A stretch of DNA of 64,000 nucleotides from Ampelocalamus luodianensis (Eukaryota > Streptophyta > Magnoliopsida > Poales > Poaceae): NCBI GenBank assembly GCA_036346255.1, contig CM070626.1, forward strand, positions 16,020,001 to 16,084,000, written 5' to 3'. Positions 34,419-46,100 of this stretch are shown here, piece after piece; positions within the stretch are counted from its first letter, which is position 1; the number at the start of each line of letters is the position of its first letter. The position numbers were made by a program, and so were the translations under genes. The notes beneath the pieces are model-generated. The model was not told where the DNA came from. It saw nothing but the letters and a program-made list of their open reading frames with translations, and did not search any database.

Positions 34419-36514
34419 CACGGATGAGAGAGAGGTGGTTGAAAAGGCTGCAAAGGGGTGTATTCGTCCAAAGAAATGTGTTTTTTTGCTCTCTTTTCAT
34501 GTGTATCGAAATGTTGTAACTATAAAATTTTGCATCATTTTTAAAATGTTGCAAATGTTTGTTTAAAAACCGTTCGCTGTATTCGGTTAAGAAAATAGGT
34601 GAAAGCTAAAAAATGTTAATATGATATTCTTTTTCATTGTATCACACGCTTATTGCTCTAGTGCAATTTATACACTGTTGGAGTTATTTGAATTTGTTGC
34701 AGTGCAAATGATCCACAATAAAGAAAAGTGTGCTACAACAGTTGTATATAATTGTCTAAACATTCTGTATGAAGTGATGAAATAAGCATATGCTAGGTTA
34801 GACAATCCGCTAGTGGCATAAGAGTAAGGTAGTGCTTGGTTGCTAGGACCAAGTGAGATGGGATAGGATGGTCCTATTTTTTTGGGGATGGGATGAAATA
34901 GGATGGTTTGAGTAGGATGTTTGATTAGGGAGATGTAATGGTTCCGGACTTTGTTTAGTTGAGAGGATGAGATGCTCAGGATAGTATAAGTTGATGTTTG
35001 GTTGGAGGAATGAAATGGGATGGGATTGGAGGTGGTAAACAGGTTGTGAGAATACCCCTAAATACCTCATATTTTTTGGACAGTTGGATCAAGATTTAAC
35101 AGATTTGATCCTATCTACCTAAAATGTATATAATCTCTCTCACCACTCCCAAACCAAACCCTACCCTCCAACCCAGCGCCGTCGTTGCCACCCTCCACCG
35201 ATCCACCGCTTCCTATCGCCGCCAGAGCCTCCTCCTCCCGCCGCTAGTCTACCACCTCTCACTGTCACCGGAGCCATCTCCCATGCACCCTTCTTCCCCG
35301 ATGCCGACCATGGCCAGCCGACTCCCTCTGCCCTTCTTCCTTAGCACCAACAATGGACCGTTGTCGAGCTCCGCCGGCCACAGCCCACCTTCATCTTGAG
35401 CTCCGCCGACCATGCCTGTCTACGAGCTTTGCGGACTATGGCTCGTCGTCGGGCTTCGCCGGCTGCCACCGCGTCGTCGCCTTCGCGGCCACCACCGGTC
35501 GGTGGGTGGTGATTGCATCCACCGTGCATGTCATGTGCATGCACATGCGTCGATGGCTCCATCTGGGATGAGTTCGTCCGACAAAAAAGCATCGCACCAC
35601 ACGGTCCTGGATCAGGGTGGAATATTCCCACAAGTGCCCTAAGAGGCAATAATGGAGATGATTGTATCACGTCTATATTTATGAATTGTAGAATAAATGT
35701 TATTATGTTCTTTGGATGAATTATCATTTATATAGATTAGCAAGTATGTGACTTGTTGGTTAAGCTCTTTGATAGTTCTATGATATCATTCTAAAAGATT
35801 CCTAGTCGGATGTCACTGGTCGGGACACTAATGATTTATAAATTAGCACATGTATTGATTGATCATGTTTCACCGGTCATAGATGTGGAGGATATATAAT
35901 CAATAGTGTGAGCATATGCTAAAGAACATGACGTTGGATTGACCTATTTTGAGACACTATTAAGATTGTTATACTTCTTTATGTCATCAATTGATCTCGA
36001 GCAATAATGATGTATAATCCTTAGATTTGATATCAACATGGTTTCCTATATGTGTAACAGTATATTTAGATGTTATCAAATGCTACTCCGTAACTAGGTA
36101 GTTATAAAGGTGTCTTTCGGGTATGCTATGAAACATACGGAGGGATATGACTGATCAGATATGGGATTTACCCCTCCTAGCATAACAGGATAGATATCTC
36201 TGGGCCCTCGATGTATTCGGGTAAAGGAAGTACATGATTGTGCCACAAGTGGTCGAAGAGTTGACTACGCGAAGTTATCCATCACTTGATCAAGGAAACA
36301 TTGAACAATTCATGGATGATATATATCTCACCTATAGTTCGATTAGACATTGTAAGGTAAAAGGAGAATACACAAACAGGTCACTTAGTCCGACCAGATA
36401 TGAACGGGTCGTATGGTGATACGGACTAGTTGTGAGCTGGTCGTACTTGATCACAAACTGATCGACGAACTGGTCATAAGGTGTTACGAAATGGTCGAAA
36501 TTAAATGGATCAAA
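34419..36514. other. Non-coding stretch with diffuse repeats
   Basis: 34826-35060 is rich in GGGATAGGATGG/GGATGGGATG-type words and may be a decayed small DNA transposon. 35100-35640 is GC-rich and open in several frames, but the peptides are low-complexity Pro/Ser/Arg. 35700-36510 is AT-rich with scattered CTGGTCG words. No gene or complete element could be supported. Confidence 0.5.
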
Positions 36515-37847
36515 GGATGTGAATTTCTTTTGAAGAAGATAGAAATACATGATGTTACGAATGGTCATGAGATAGATTTTTCGCTTGAACAAACGAGGAT
36601 AATTCGGGTGATGTACAATTAAAAAGTCGTTTGGACCAAATTAAGTTAATCATTTATCCATGTGATAAGGATCAAATTTCGATGTTGAAAATCATATCGC
36701 ATAAGGTCTATCTTTCAAATGGAACATAACAAAGCGATATAATATTTATGTGTTTTGGGAGTCATTAAAAATAACATGAAGGCTATGTTTCATGAGTTTC
36801 ATACTTGTTCAATACGTCTTTTCAGCTTAAATTTTGGGATCATTACTCTGCTTCCTAAAAAAACGGATGCTTTGTCTTTTAAATGTTAGTTTTAAAGTAT
36901 TTACTAAAGTTGCTACTAATAGAATTATTGTGTAGCTCAAAAGTTGTCGATCATCCCACATGCTCATGTAGGGGAGATTTATTCTTGATGGAGTTGTTAT
37001 CCTTCATGAAACAATCAGTGAGTTACATAAACAAAATTTGGATGGCATAGTATTCAAAATCGACTTTGAGAAAGCTTACGACAAAGTAAAATGGCTGTTT
37101 TTACTTCAAACTTTGAGAATGAAAAGTTTTTCAACTAAGTGGTGTTCTTAGGTGGAAAGTTTCGTTAAGGGAGGGATTGTTGGAATAAAGGTCAATGATG
37201 ATATTTGATCCTTTTTTCAAACTCGAAGGGGCTTAGACAAGGGATCCTTTGTCCCCAATTCTATTTAATTTTGTTGTGACATGCTTGCTATCTTTATTTC
37301 TAGAGCTAAAGAAGAAAGTCTTTATCATGAGTAGTTCTCACTTGATTGACGATGGGTTATCAATATTACAGTATGCTGATGACACTATCCTATTCTTGAA
37401 TAATGATTTAGAGCAAGCAAAAAATCTCAAGCTTATTCTCTGTGTCTTTGAACAATTATCAGGTTTAAAGATTAATTTCCACAAGAGCGAGATTTTTTTG
37501 TTTTGGTACCGCCAAAGAGGTCAATCTTAGTATACCTGCTATTTGGTTGAAGTAGGTATCTTTCCTTTCAGGTACTTAGGTATTCCGATTCACTTCAGAA
37601 AACTAAGGAATTGTGATTGGAAAGGGGTAGAGGATAGAGTTGAAAAGAAGCTTAGTAATTGGAAAGGAAAAATATGTTTGTTGGTGGACGTTTGGTACTT
37701 ATTAACTCGGTGCTTAGCAGTCTGCCAATGTATATGTTATCTGTTTTTGAGGTTCCGAGGGAGGTTCTTAAAAGGTTAGATTTTTTTCGCTCTCGTTTTT
37801 ACTAGCAGAGTGACAGTCATAAACGAAAATATTGGCTTGCTAAATAC
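36515..37847 (+). pseudogene. Second copy of LINE ORF2 RT segment (segmental duplicate)
   Basis: The stretch follows 24697-26153 almost base for base after about 36740, apart from many one- to few-base gaps, and is more shuffled at 36515-36740. Three stops are shared: 25271/36969 (TAG), 25451/37149 (TAG) and 25508/37206 (TGA). YADD codons lie at 37372-37383. It ends abruptly after GGCTTGCTAAA at 37847 with no LINE 3' end. It is therefore a duplicate of an already dead copy, not an independent retrotransposition. Confidence 0.85.
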
Positions 37848-38937
37848 TAGCAGGGGGCAGATCTGGGCGTCGACTTCGAAGGTGAACGTATTTGCATTGC
37901 TGGATCTCGGTTTAGTGTTGATACTATTTCGTGCATCTATGTCAACGCCCGATGAGTAGTGGCTGTTTGTTCGATTTGTGTTTACTACGTGCCAAATTGG
38001 TGAATGCTCAGTGTCTGCAGCTTTGGATTTGGATGCTCACTGTCTTGCTCGTTAGTTTGCTTAGCTTGCGAGGGCTCACGAGCTAGCTCGAGCTTGATTC
38101 CGAGCTAAGCTATCCTCCTAGCTTGATCCCGAAACGAGCTGAACCTGCTTTTCAACCGAGCTTGGGCGAGCCAGGCTCGGCTCGTCTTGTTTCCAACCCT
38201 ATGGCTCACCATCGTTTGGTCGTTCCCATGGCTTCGGGCCTATTTGGTGCCTATAGGAGTCAACTTTTGGTACTATTGATCAGATTTGACCTCTACTTGG
38301 TTTGATGCTAAAATATTAGTAAGATCTCGTTCATTTTTGTTGTCAAACTTCGCCAAAATCTAGCAGACCAATTTGGCCATCCTAAATTTGGTAACACTAA
38401 ATTTTGGCTTGGCTTACATGTGTTATTTTGGTCCTCAAACCAAATTGACCCTAACGTCTCACTTAAACTATGTCGCCGCCATTGCTTCCTCTTTGCTCCC
38501 GCTCATGCGCGGCCGCATCCTTCTCTCGACTCGCCTGCAGTCTCATCGCGCCTCCTCACACCTCCCGCGGCGGCGCGCTCCGTGTTGCCCTTGTCCGAGG
38601 CTGCATTCTCCTCTCTCTCTCCTCCGCCACGGCCGCGGACGCATGCCCCCTGGCAGTGCCGCCACCATAGACGGTGTGTAGGAAGTTAAGAACACGCCGT
38701 TATGTTTTCTACGAATTCATTCAAATTTCTGTTAAATTTATTTTTTTTTTGTTTGAAAATCTCGGTGACCCGTTTTTCTATCTCCGGTAACCAAAACCCG
38801 TATGATGACACGCCTTCATCTTCGGAACGCGTACTCCCAGGTGAATCTGTTAGATCCAACGGCCAGTACAACATCCATCACGCCGTTAATTAAAGCCCAC
38901 CCATTTGGGCTATCTCCACTCTCCAGGTCCCCTCTCC
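37848..38937. other. Upstream region of the DAR GTPase gene
   Basis: Host sequence between the LINE fragment and the GTPase start codon. 38440-38670 is GC-rich and open in several frames without a recognisable product. The last 150 bp before the ATG are probably the 5' leader. No clear TATA box was picked out. Confidence 0.5.
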
Positions 38938-41900
38938 ATGGCTGCCGCTTCCTTGGCTCCTCCGACCACCTCCTTCGCGCCGGCGCCGGCGCCGTGGAGG
39001 CTCAAGAAGGCACCTCTACTCACCAAGAGGCTTTCCTGGCGGGGTATTCTCAGGGTGGCCAGCGAATCCGCCTCGGTTCGTGAACCATTTCGAGCTCTCT
39101 GTTGCCTGATTTATCCATTCCGACTAGTTCTTGATTTTTCTGCTGCGTGGATTGGGTTCTTGTGCTGGCATTAGGGGTTGTTTGGTTGCCATCCTCGGCT
39201 AAAACCCCTAGCCCTGGTAGTTTCCCGCTTCCGCCTCGCCCTTCTTTCGCTAATTCGCCGTTGTGTGCGCGGCCATGCCCATGTCCGCAGCAACCGCTGC
39301 CAACGCCGAGCCATTGCTGTAGTAGAAATTGCTAGCCAATGGCCCAAAGCCGCCATCACAGCTGCCGTAAAGTACTGTCTGGAGCAATCGGGGCACTGTT
39401 TGCTTGGTGACCTCGGAGGCAAAACCGACCTGATGTAAACCAAACAGCCCCTAGGATATGCTTGTGTTATGTGGATCGTTGTAGTATTGGTTTCCAGAGT
39501 CAGAATCTTTACCGTTTAAGATTGTAACCTGTTTTTGTTCTTGATTTTTTTTTTTTTGCGAGGAGTTTTTGTTCTTAATGTTTTGTTTTTTTTTGTTTTT
39601 TTTTTTTTACGAGGAGTTTTGTTCTTGAAGTTCATTGGAGAGTAATATTAGAAGAGTTTAACTTCACAATTACATGGGAGTTATATAGTTTAATGAGAAA
39701 CCCAGCACCCCTTTTCCTACACATATTATTATGTTGCCAAATTGTTTACCACAAGATTTATGCAGTTGTCTTTCGATTGAGTAGTTTTTATTTTTTAATC
39801 TTTTTTTAAGAAATATTTTAAAGATAGCTTTTTCTTAACTTTATTTTCAATTCTAACCCCTATGGTCATGATATGACCCGTGACGTGATCAAACTGTGCT
39901 GTCACGTCACCTATCACGGTGTGACCAAACCTGCTAGATAACCCCCAAGCCAACACGCGTTCGTGTTCGGGCTAAATCTTGTCACGCCAAGAGGAGTGGC
40001 ATGACAACACTCATTTGTGATGCCAAGATCCGTAGCGTGACAACGTGCTTTTGCCATGTCACGCATGGTGATGTGACCAAATAGGTTAGAATTGAAAATA
40101 AAATTAGAAAGAGACTATCTTTAAAATATTTTTTAAAAAAAATTAAAAAATAAAAACTGCTCTCTTTCAATTACCACGCAACCATCGAGACCGAGGAAGG
40201 GTCCAGCATGATTCTTTAACATCTTTGGGACTGCTTCAAATGAGCGCCATGATCATTGTATAATCATATAGCTGGTCCGCTTAGAAAGAACTGTGGATTA
40301 GCATTGAAGGGATACCGTTTATAGCAATTATAAGTTGGAATAGGCGCACTTCTATTACTCTGATGTTACATTGCTTTGCTCATCTTATGGCATATTATTA
40401 GGTTGCTGGTGATACATTGCTGGGTTTGTACGAGAAAGAGAGGTTAGGCCTCTCACCATATGCTGATGAGGAGTCCAAAGAAAAGATGTACTGGGAAACC
40501 TTGGATGCTGATTTGCGCTACTGGACCAGATCCCTGCGCCCAGTGCAGGTACATATAAGGTGTGCTTTAGTGGAATTAACAGGCATATATGCTCAACGTC
40601 ATAGTAGGTCTAGCTTGAAAAAATAGCTAATGTTCAATATGTTCATTTTTCTCATTTCTATCGGCACCTTGCAGTGGTATCCTGGTCATATAGCAAAAAC
40701 AGAGAAGGAATTGAAAGAACAGTTAAAGCTCATGGATGTTGTCATAGAGGTCCGCGATGCTAGGATTCCCTTGGCCACCAGCCATCCTAAGGTTATAGTT
40801 TTGGTGGTTTCTTGTATTTACTTCTACGAAACAGTGACTTGGGATAGTACTGAATCATGTTTTGAATGATCAGATGGATTCCTGGCTAGGCAATCGGAGA
40901 AGGATCATAGTCATGAACCGTGAGGATATGGTGTCGACTGAGGACAGAAATGTATGGGCTACTTACTTTGCTAGTCAGGGTGTCAAAGTTGTTTACTCAA
41001 ATGGGCAGCTAGGCATGGTAAGATAACCCTTATGTAGTTTCAGTTGCCAACTGGTCAGGTCCGTTCTGGTTTATGCCCTAATGTATATCACTTTCCCCTT
41101 TGTTGGTCAGGGTACAATGAAATTAGGTAGAATGGCAAAATCGGTAGCATCTATTGTGAACACAAAGCGAAGAGAAAAGGGACTGCTTCCTCGTCCGGTA
41201 ATCCAATTGATTTCTTGTTACCTGTCTTTTGTTGCTTCCTATTATTTTGTTGCTCCATACGTGCAAATTTAGTATATTCTGGAACTATTTTCATAAAGAA
41301 AAGTACATTGTGGAACTTGCTTGCGACATCATAGAAGTAATGTTTGCGTGTGTTCTTTCCAAATGGTTAATATCTTGATTCTGATAGGTTTCAGTTTGAA
41401 ATAGGCTGTTGTTAGATTATTTGCTTCTTGAAATGAATGATACAGTAAAACATTTTGGGTTCATTCAGCTATATTAGATTTTTTTTGTGAACTTATGTAA
41501 AATCAAAAAATTTATTGATTCTTCTAATTTAAGTGATCAACCTGAACTTGTTTACTTTGTTCATTGTTTCTATTGTGCCTTGTATGAAGGTTCGAGCTGG
41601 AATAGTTGGATATCCAAATGTTGGCAAATCTTCCTTGATTAATCGCTTGCTGAAACGAAGAATGTGTCCAGCAGCACCTAGACCAGGTGTCACAAGAGAG
41701 CTGAAGTAAGTCGCTGTTAATAGGAAATAATATGACATTTGCATTATTCAGTTTCTAACATTTGAAACTCCGAACAGGTGGGTTCGATTTGGGAAGGATC
41801 TAGAGCTGTTAGATTCACCTGGAATTTTGCCAATGCGAATTAGTGACCAGACAGCTGCAATTAAGCTTGCTATATGTGATGATATTGGAGAAAAGTCATA

Positions 41901-42401
41901 TGATTTTGCTGATGTGGCAGCGATTCTTGTGCAGTTATTGATAAGACATCCAGCAGTAGGTCAGTGGTCTCACAAGCTAATGATTATCATATTATGTTTT
42001 GATCGTAATGCTTCCTAAAGACTCTTGTCTAGTTTCAAAAAACATACATTTGCTAGCTAGCATTCCATCATGAAGTGTTCATGCTTTTATTTTGTATATG
42101 GGCTTCAATTGTTGTTGACGGGTTAGTGTGAAACAGGTTCTGAAGCATTTCGAAAACGATACAGGATTGATGTGGACAGCGACTGTGGTAAAATGTATGC
42201 TTCGATCCTCTGTAATTCTTTATAAATGATATTAAAAGTTGAGTCGATGTTCTGATGGCATGTTTAACAAATTGCAGGTTTGTCACAAAGCTCGCTCTCC
42301 ACTTGTTCAATGGAGATGCCAGCCAAGCAGCTTTCCGCATCTTGTCTGACTTCAGGAAAGGCAAATTTGGCTGGGTGGCCCTGGAGAGACCTCCAATATA
42401 A
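38938..42401 (+). CDS. DGP3: DAR GTPase 3-like, chloroplastic (YlqF/RbgA family), nine exons
   Basis: Exons: 38938-39075, 40402-40548, 40675-40791, 40874-41017, 41111-41197, 41590-41705, 41778-41959, 42137-42194, 42278-42401. They total 1113 nt (370 aa), with GT/AG borders and an unbroken frame. Residues 1-46 are Ala/Pro/Arg-rich and look like a plastid transit peptide. WYPGHIAKTEKEL (96-108) opens the GTPase. The G motifs are circularly permuted: G4-like NRED (149-152) comes first, then G1 GYPNVGKSS (218-226), PGVT (243-246) and G3 DSPG (262-265). Bacterial RbgA/YlqF acts in late 50S ribosome assembly. The closest plant protein I know is Arabidopsis EMB3129/DGP3, so a role in plastid ribosome maturation is inferred. 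Donor 1 is GTTCGT, a weak but valid GT. Confidence 0.93.
39174..39451. mobile_element. Tourist/PIF-like MITE in intron 1 of the DAR GTPase gene
   Basis: Imperfect terminal inverted repeats GGGGTTGTTTGGTT (left) and, on the other strand at the right end, GGGGCTGTTTGGTT enclose 278 bp. The flanks are TTA on the left and TAG on the right, so the expected 3-bp duplication is only approximate. The interior is GC-rich with no conserved coding sequence. Confidence 0.65.
39530..39625. repeat. Poly(T)-rich duplicated stretch in intron 1
   Basis: Two T-runs of 13-14 bases are each followed by CGAGGAGTTT(T)TGTTCTT, so the unit is duplicated once. It lies in intron 1 of the DAR GTPase gene. Confidence 0.75.
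39769..40172. mobile_element. Mutator-type MITE with long inverted repeats in intron 1
   Basis: Terminal inverted repeats of about 80 bp (39779 to about 39860 and about 40083-40162; GAGTAGTTTTTATTTTTTAA against GAGCAGTTTTTATTTTTTAA on the other strand) enclose a 384-bp element. It is flanked by 10-bp near-identical duplications TCTTTCGATT (39769-39778) and TCTTTCAATT (40163-40172). A 9-11 bp duplication and long AT-rich inverted repeats are typical of MULE-derived MITEs. The centre has several GTCACG/CGTGAC words. No transposase is encoded. Confidence 0.85.
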
Positions 42402-42760
42402 GCAATGGAGATATCACTGTATCTCGTAGATGTTAGAGCTGCACTTGTTCAAAGTACAGCACACTACCATTACAATGTCCTTTTTAGCACCATCATAGGA
42501 CAAATGTACAATTTCATTGGACCTTCACCAGTGTGAGGAATGAGGAATCAATTGATGATAGGGTGGCTCTATCCCCAGAGGACAAGTGGACAACACATCA
42601 GAAATTGGCCCCTGTAGTTACTTGGCTGTCTAGAGCGACTGAGCTGAAAGCATGTGACATATTGGGATAGTTTTATGATTGTATCTTTGTAAGCTGTTAC
42701 AGAATCAAGTGTGGGAAATAAAACATGGTTTCAATTTTGCCTAATTAGATGCTCCCGACA
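42402..42760 (+). other. 3' untranslated region of the DAR GTPase gene
   Basis: Non-coding sequence after the TAA at 42399-42401, with a canonical AATAAA polyadenylation signal at 42717-42722. The transcript probably ends shortly after this. About 430 bp separate this point from the stop codon of the convergent PSI1-like gene, and nothing else was seen there. Confidence 0.6.
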
Positions 42761-43192
42761 GTTTCTGACCCAGGTGAAATTTGATAGTTATACCTCCGCT
42801 GTTTAGCTGCTTATATCTATGTTCCAAATGTGACACTATCTAGTTCACCCAGCACTGGAATTATTCCGGCGATGAATTTTCAGAACATAGAGATCCTTTC
42901 TCCCTTTTTTTCAAAACTTGCATTTCTTGTACAGATAGAAGCAACTAAATAAATAAATATTTTTTACAACGATTTTTCCTTTTCTGTTCAGTACATGATA
43001 TATAATACAATATTTGCTACCACCAATTACTCTCAGTGCCACCAAATTGGCATACTGCTAGTTCTTCACCTCAGACGGGCGGCCTTGCTGCAGATAAATG
43101 CCAACTTTTGACATCCCTGCCGGGGCTATGGATTTCAAGATTAAAGACGACTGCATAATTCCCAGGTTCATGTTCCTATTTAATTTGATTCC

Positions 43193-46100
43193 TCATTGTA
43201 TTTTTAGATCGTCAAGCCTGTCGATTAAATCCAAAGCTTTGGTCCTATCAATCTCGAAGTCGATGACAGGAAGCATGGATGACCTCCTAACTGAGAACAA
43301 GTCTTTCCTGTTGCCACTGGTTGGAGAATGACTATTGCTCTTGCTCAATCTGCTCTGTTTGCTGTGTCTCGACTCTGTGTCAAACTCTTGGCTTTTACTT
43401 ATCCCAGGGACGAATTTCCTGTACTTAACATCCCTTAGCATATCCTGATCCTCTTGTGTGAGAATTGGTGATGAACTGTTAATTTGGTCTGGCAGCAGCG
43501 TGATTGCAGTACCCTTTTGTGTTGGTGAACGGACAGGAGATTTGATGGGAGACCTTACACCTCCATTAGCAGCTCTGGATTTACTGATGAGATGATGAAG
43601 CCACACAACAAGCTCAAGGATGTGTGATTCGGTCTTGTCTTTCTCAGCATGATATAGTGTCTCAATTCGGGTCAAGTCCATCTGTCCTGATAGCTTGCAG
43701 TTCAGCTCAGATCTGCAGACAACAAAATGGTTGTCACTCAGAAAATTCTAGTTTCATCATCTTTATTCAAAATTATTGTAATCATATGCTAACCCTGTAT
43801 TTGCCCACTCTCCAACCCAACCGAAGCCATGGTGTGCCCTGATATGAACAGATAATTGCATTCTCCGTAAGATATGAATAGTTTTTGCAGTTATAAATAA
43901 TCAGGTCATAGGTGATATTAGATTACTTAGTCGTGTTATTTGCAATCGGGACAAGCCATCGCAAAGTCTTCTCCATTTCAGCTTTGATTTGAGAAACCGT
44001 AAGCTGCATCCATTTATCACAACCATGCACCAGTGTTAAAGATATATGATATGTAATAACTATAGCATGGAATTGTGATTCGCGGTTCCATAGCATGGAA
44101 TTGTGATTCGCGGTTCCACAGCATAGAATTGTGATTCATGACAGTTACTCATAATAACAGGAAATATGTAGCATACCTCTTCTTTGATTTCAAAAGATTG
44201 TAGCTTAGAACGGAGAGCAGATTTGATGGTAGGTGGCAAACCTTGGTATAATGTATCTCTCGTGTTGGGAGGGATGGAACTTGATCGAGAAACCTGCCAT
44301 TCGATAAATCCTTTTTAGGATATAATGAAATAAATTCAAGTCAAGCATGTATCACCACAGAAGATGAGCTGCCGCACAGGGTTGCGGTGCTAATATCTCG
44401 TAGTGTAATTGATAATGATCCTTATAAAAAATAGTCCTCATTTTCTAAGAATCTTGGACCATGCAAGGGAAGTCGAAAGTTGAACAGACATCTTTGTATT
44501 GGCAATACATGAGAATCTGATATTGTTAATGTTGAAAGTGTGACCAATTTATCCTTCTAGATCACAAAATAGTTTAATATGCTGTCCAGTAGTATGTTAA
44601 CTTACCAGAGTATCAATCTGATTGATGATATTCGCATAATGTAGTGCAAGTCCTGCTGGTCCCAATCTATTATGGTGTTTGGCAGGTTCTTGTGGCTCTT
44701 CACTGTCTACAGTTAATAGCAGCAAGAACCTCTAAATCATTGTCACAATAAATGATGGTACATAATAACAATCACAATCTTTTGACAAGAATCATACTCC
44801 ACTTCAATTCCCTATCATGGTATACAATTTAGAGTAACATAGAATGATTAAAGTTGTTTGCACATGCATGCAAGAAAGCCATCTTTTTGCCAAAAATCAT
44901 TGCACAGGCCAGGTATTGAATACACTGTGAAGATCATATTGTTGAACGCCACAATTTCAATGACAGGCAAAGCCCAAGAATGTTCTACGCAATTATACTG
45001 GCATGTATGTACATTTACCCCCTGCTTTAAGTGTGAAAAAGTTCAGAGCAAGACTTTCTAACAGGGCTGAAGAATAAGCAAATCTTACTTTCCTTGGCTA
45101 AGGGTACAAAAGTAGCCTAAAATCAACAAGACCTCTGTTTGATATGTACTTTGTGTTCCATGCAGTGCTAGTGAGTGATAATGATACCAATGGTAATTAC
45201 TATTCAATGTTCAATTGCCATGATAAACGCAAGGAAATTAAGGGTCATCTAGTCAAACCCTTTATTATTTTTTTTAGTGGACTGGCATGAGAAAAACTTG
45301 CAGACATGATAGACTTAACCAGACATCAGAATGCATTCTTGTAACATATGTGGGGTAAATCTATTATGACAAAGCAAATATATGACTTTTCAAAGCACCA
45401 TAATCAAGATACACTATTGGCCAACAACAGTTCAAACTGTAGTAGCAACATGTACTCTTGTAAGACAGCAGCCATAAGGATTGATACCAGCACGACCAAA
45501 AGCATTATAGATCTCCAAATGTAAGAAGTGGACAATGTCTACAAGCTTTTCCATCACCTGCGAAGAGAACATAATATTTTTTTTCAAACCTTGAAGCATG
45601 AGTTCATAGAAAAGCATCTATGTAGTGTGTGGTTTAGACATCTAGTCGTAACTAACAACATAACCAATGCCTTCCTCAAGCCAGCATTTATTAATATAAT
45701 AGATTTAAAACAAAACCACCAACTACTAACCTCTTCCAAATTCTTGGACCAAAGTGACCTTTTTTTCAAACTTTTAACATGCTTACTTTGGCTCTTAACT
45801 TCCTGCTTTAGTATATGCAGACTATCACCTGCAAATGAATCAGAAGTTTTCTTTTAGTACGTCAGAAACTACATCAGATGATAAATATCCACCCTTAAAT
45901 AGCATGGTTAAAAAAGATCAAACGAAATAGGTTCTACCCACAAATACTTGAGATGCATCATAAGTGTTATTTGTTACTTTTATGCAAAAAAGGAAGAGAG
46001 GAATACCATGGGGATAAGCTTTCAAGGAAGGGAACGGTGATCAATGAGACAATGACAACATAAGAACTAGACAAGGAACCTATTCACAGAATGCATTGAA

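Noticed and set aside
35124..35727. Small Pro/Ser-rich frames on both strands
   Set aside because: Low-complexity composition, both strands open at once, and no splice or family support.
38373..38693. Candidate gene of 66-102 codons upstream of the GTPase gene
   Set aside because: Three overlapping frames of similar length in a GC-rich block, Ala/Arg/Pro/Ser-rich, with no recognisable domain; more likely promoter or leader DNA.
38905..38937. Upstream extension of the GTPase start
   Set aside because: The extension would need a TTG start; the first in-frame ATG at 38938 gives a typical transit-peptide start.
39982..40170. 62-codon hydrophobic minus-strand frame resembling a membrane peptide
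   Set aside because: It is the translation of the AT-rich inverted repeat of the Mutator-type MITE.
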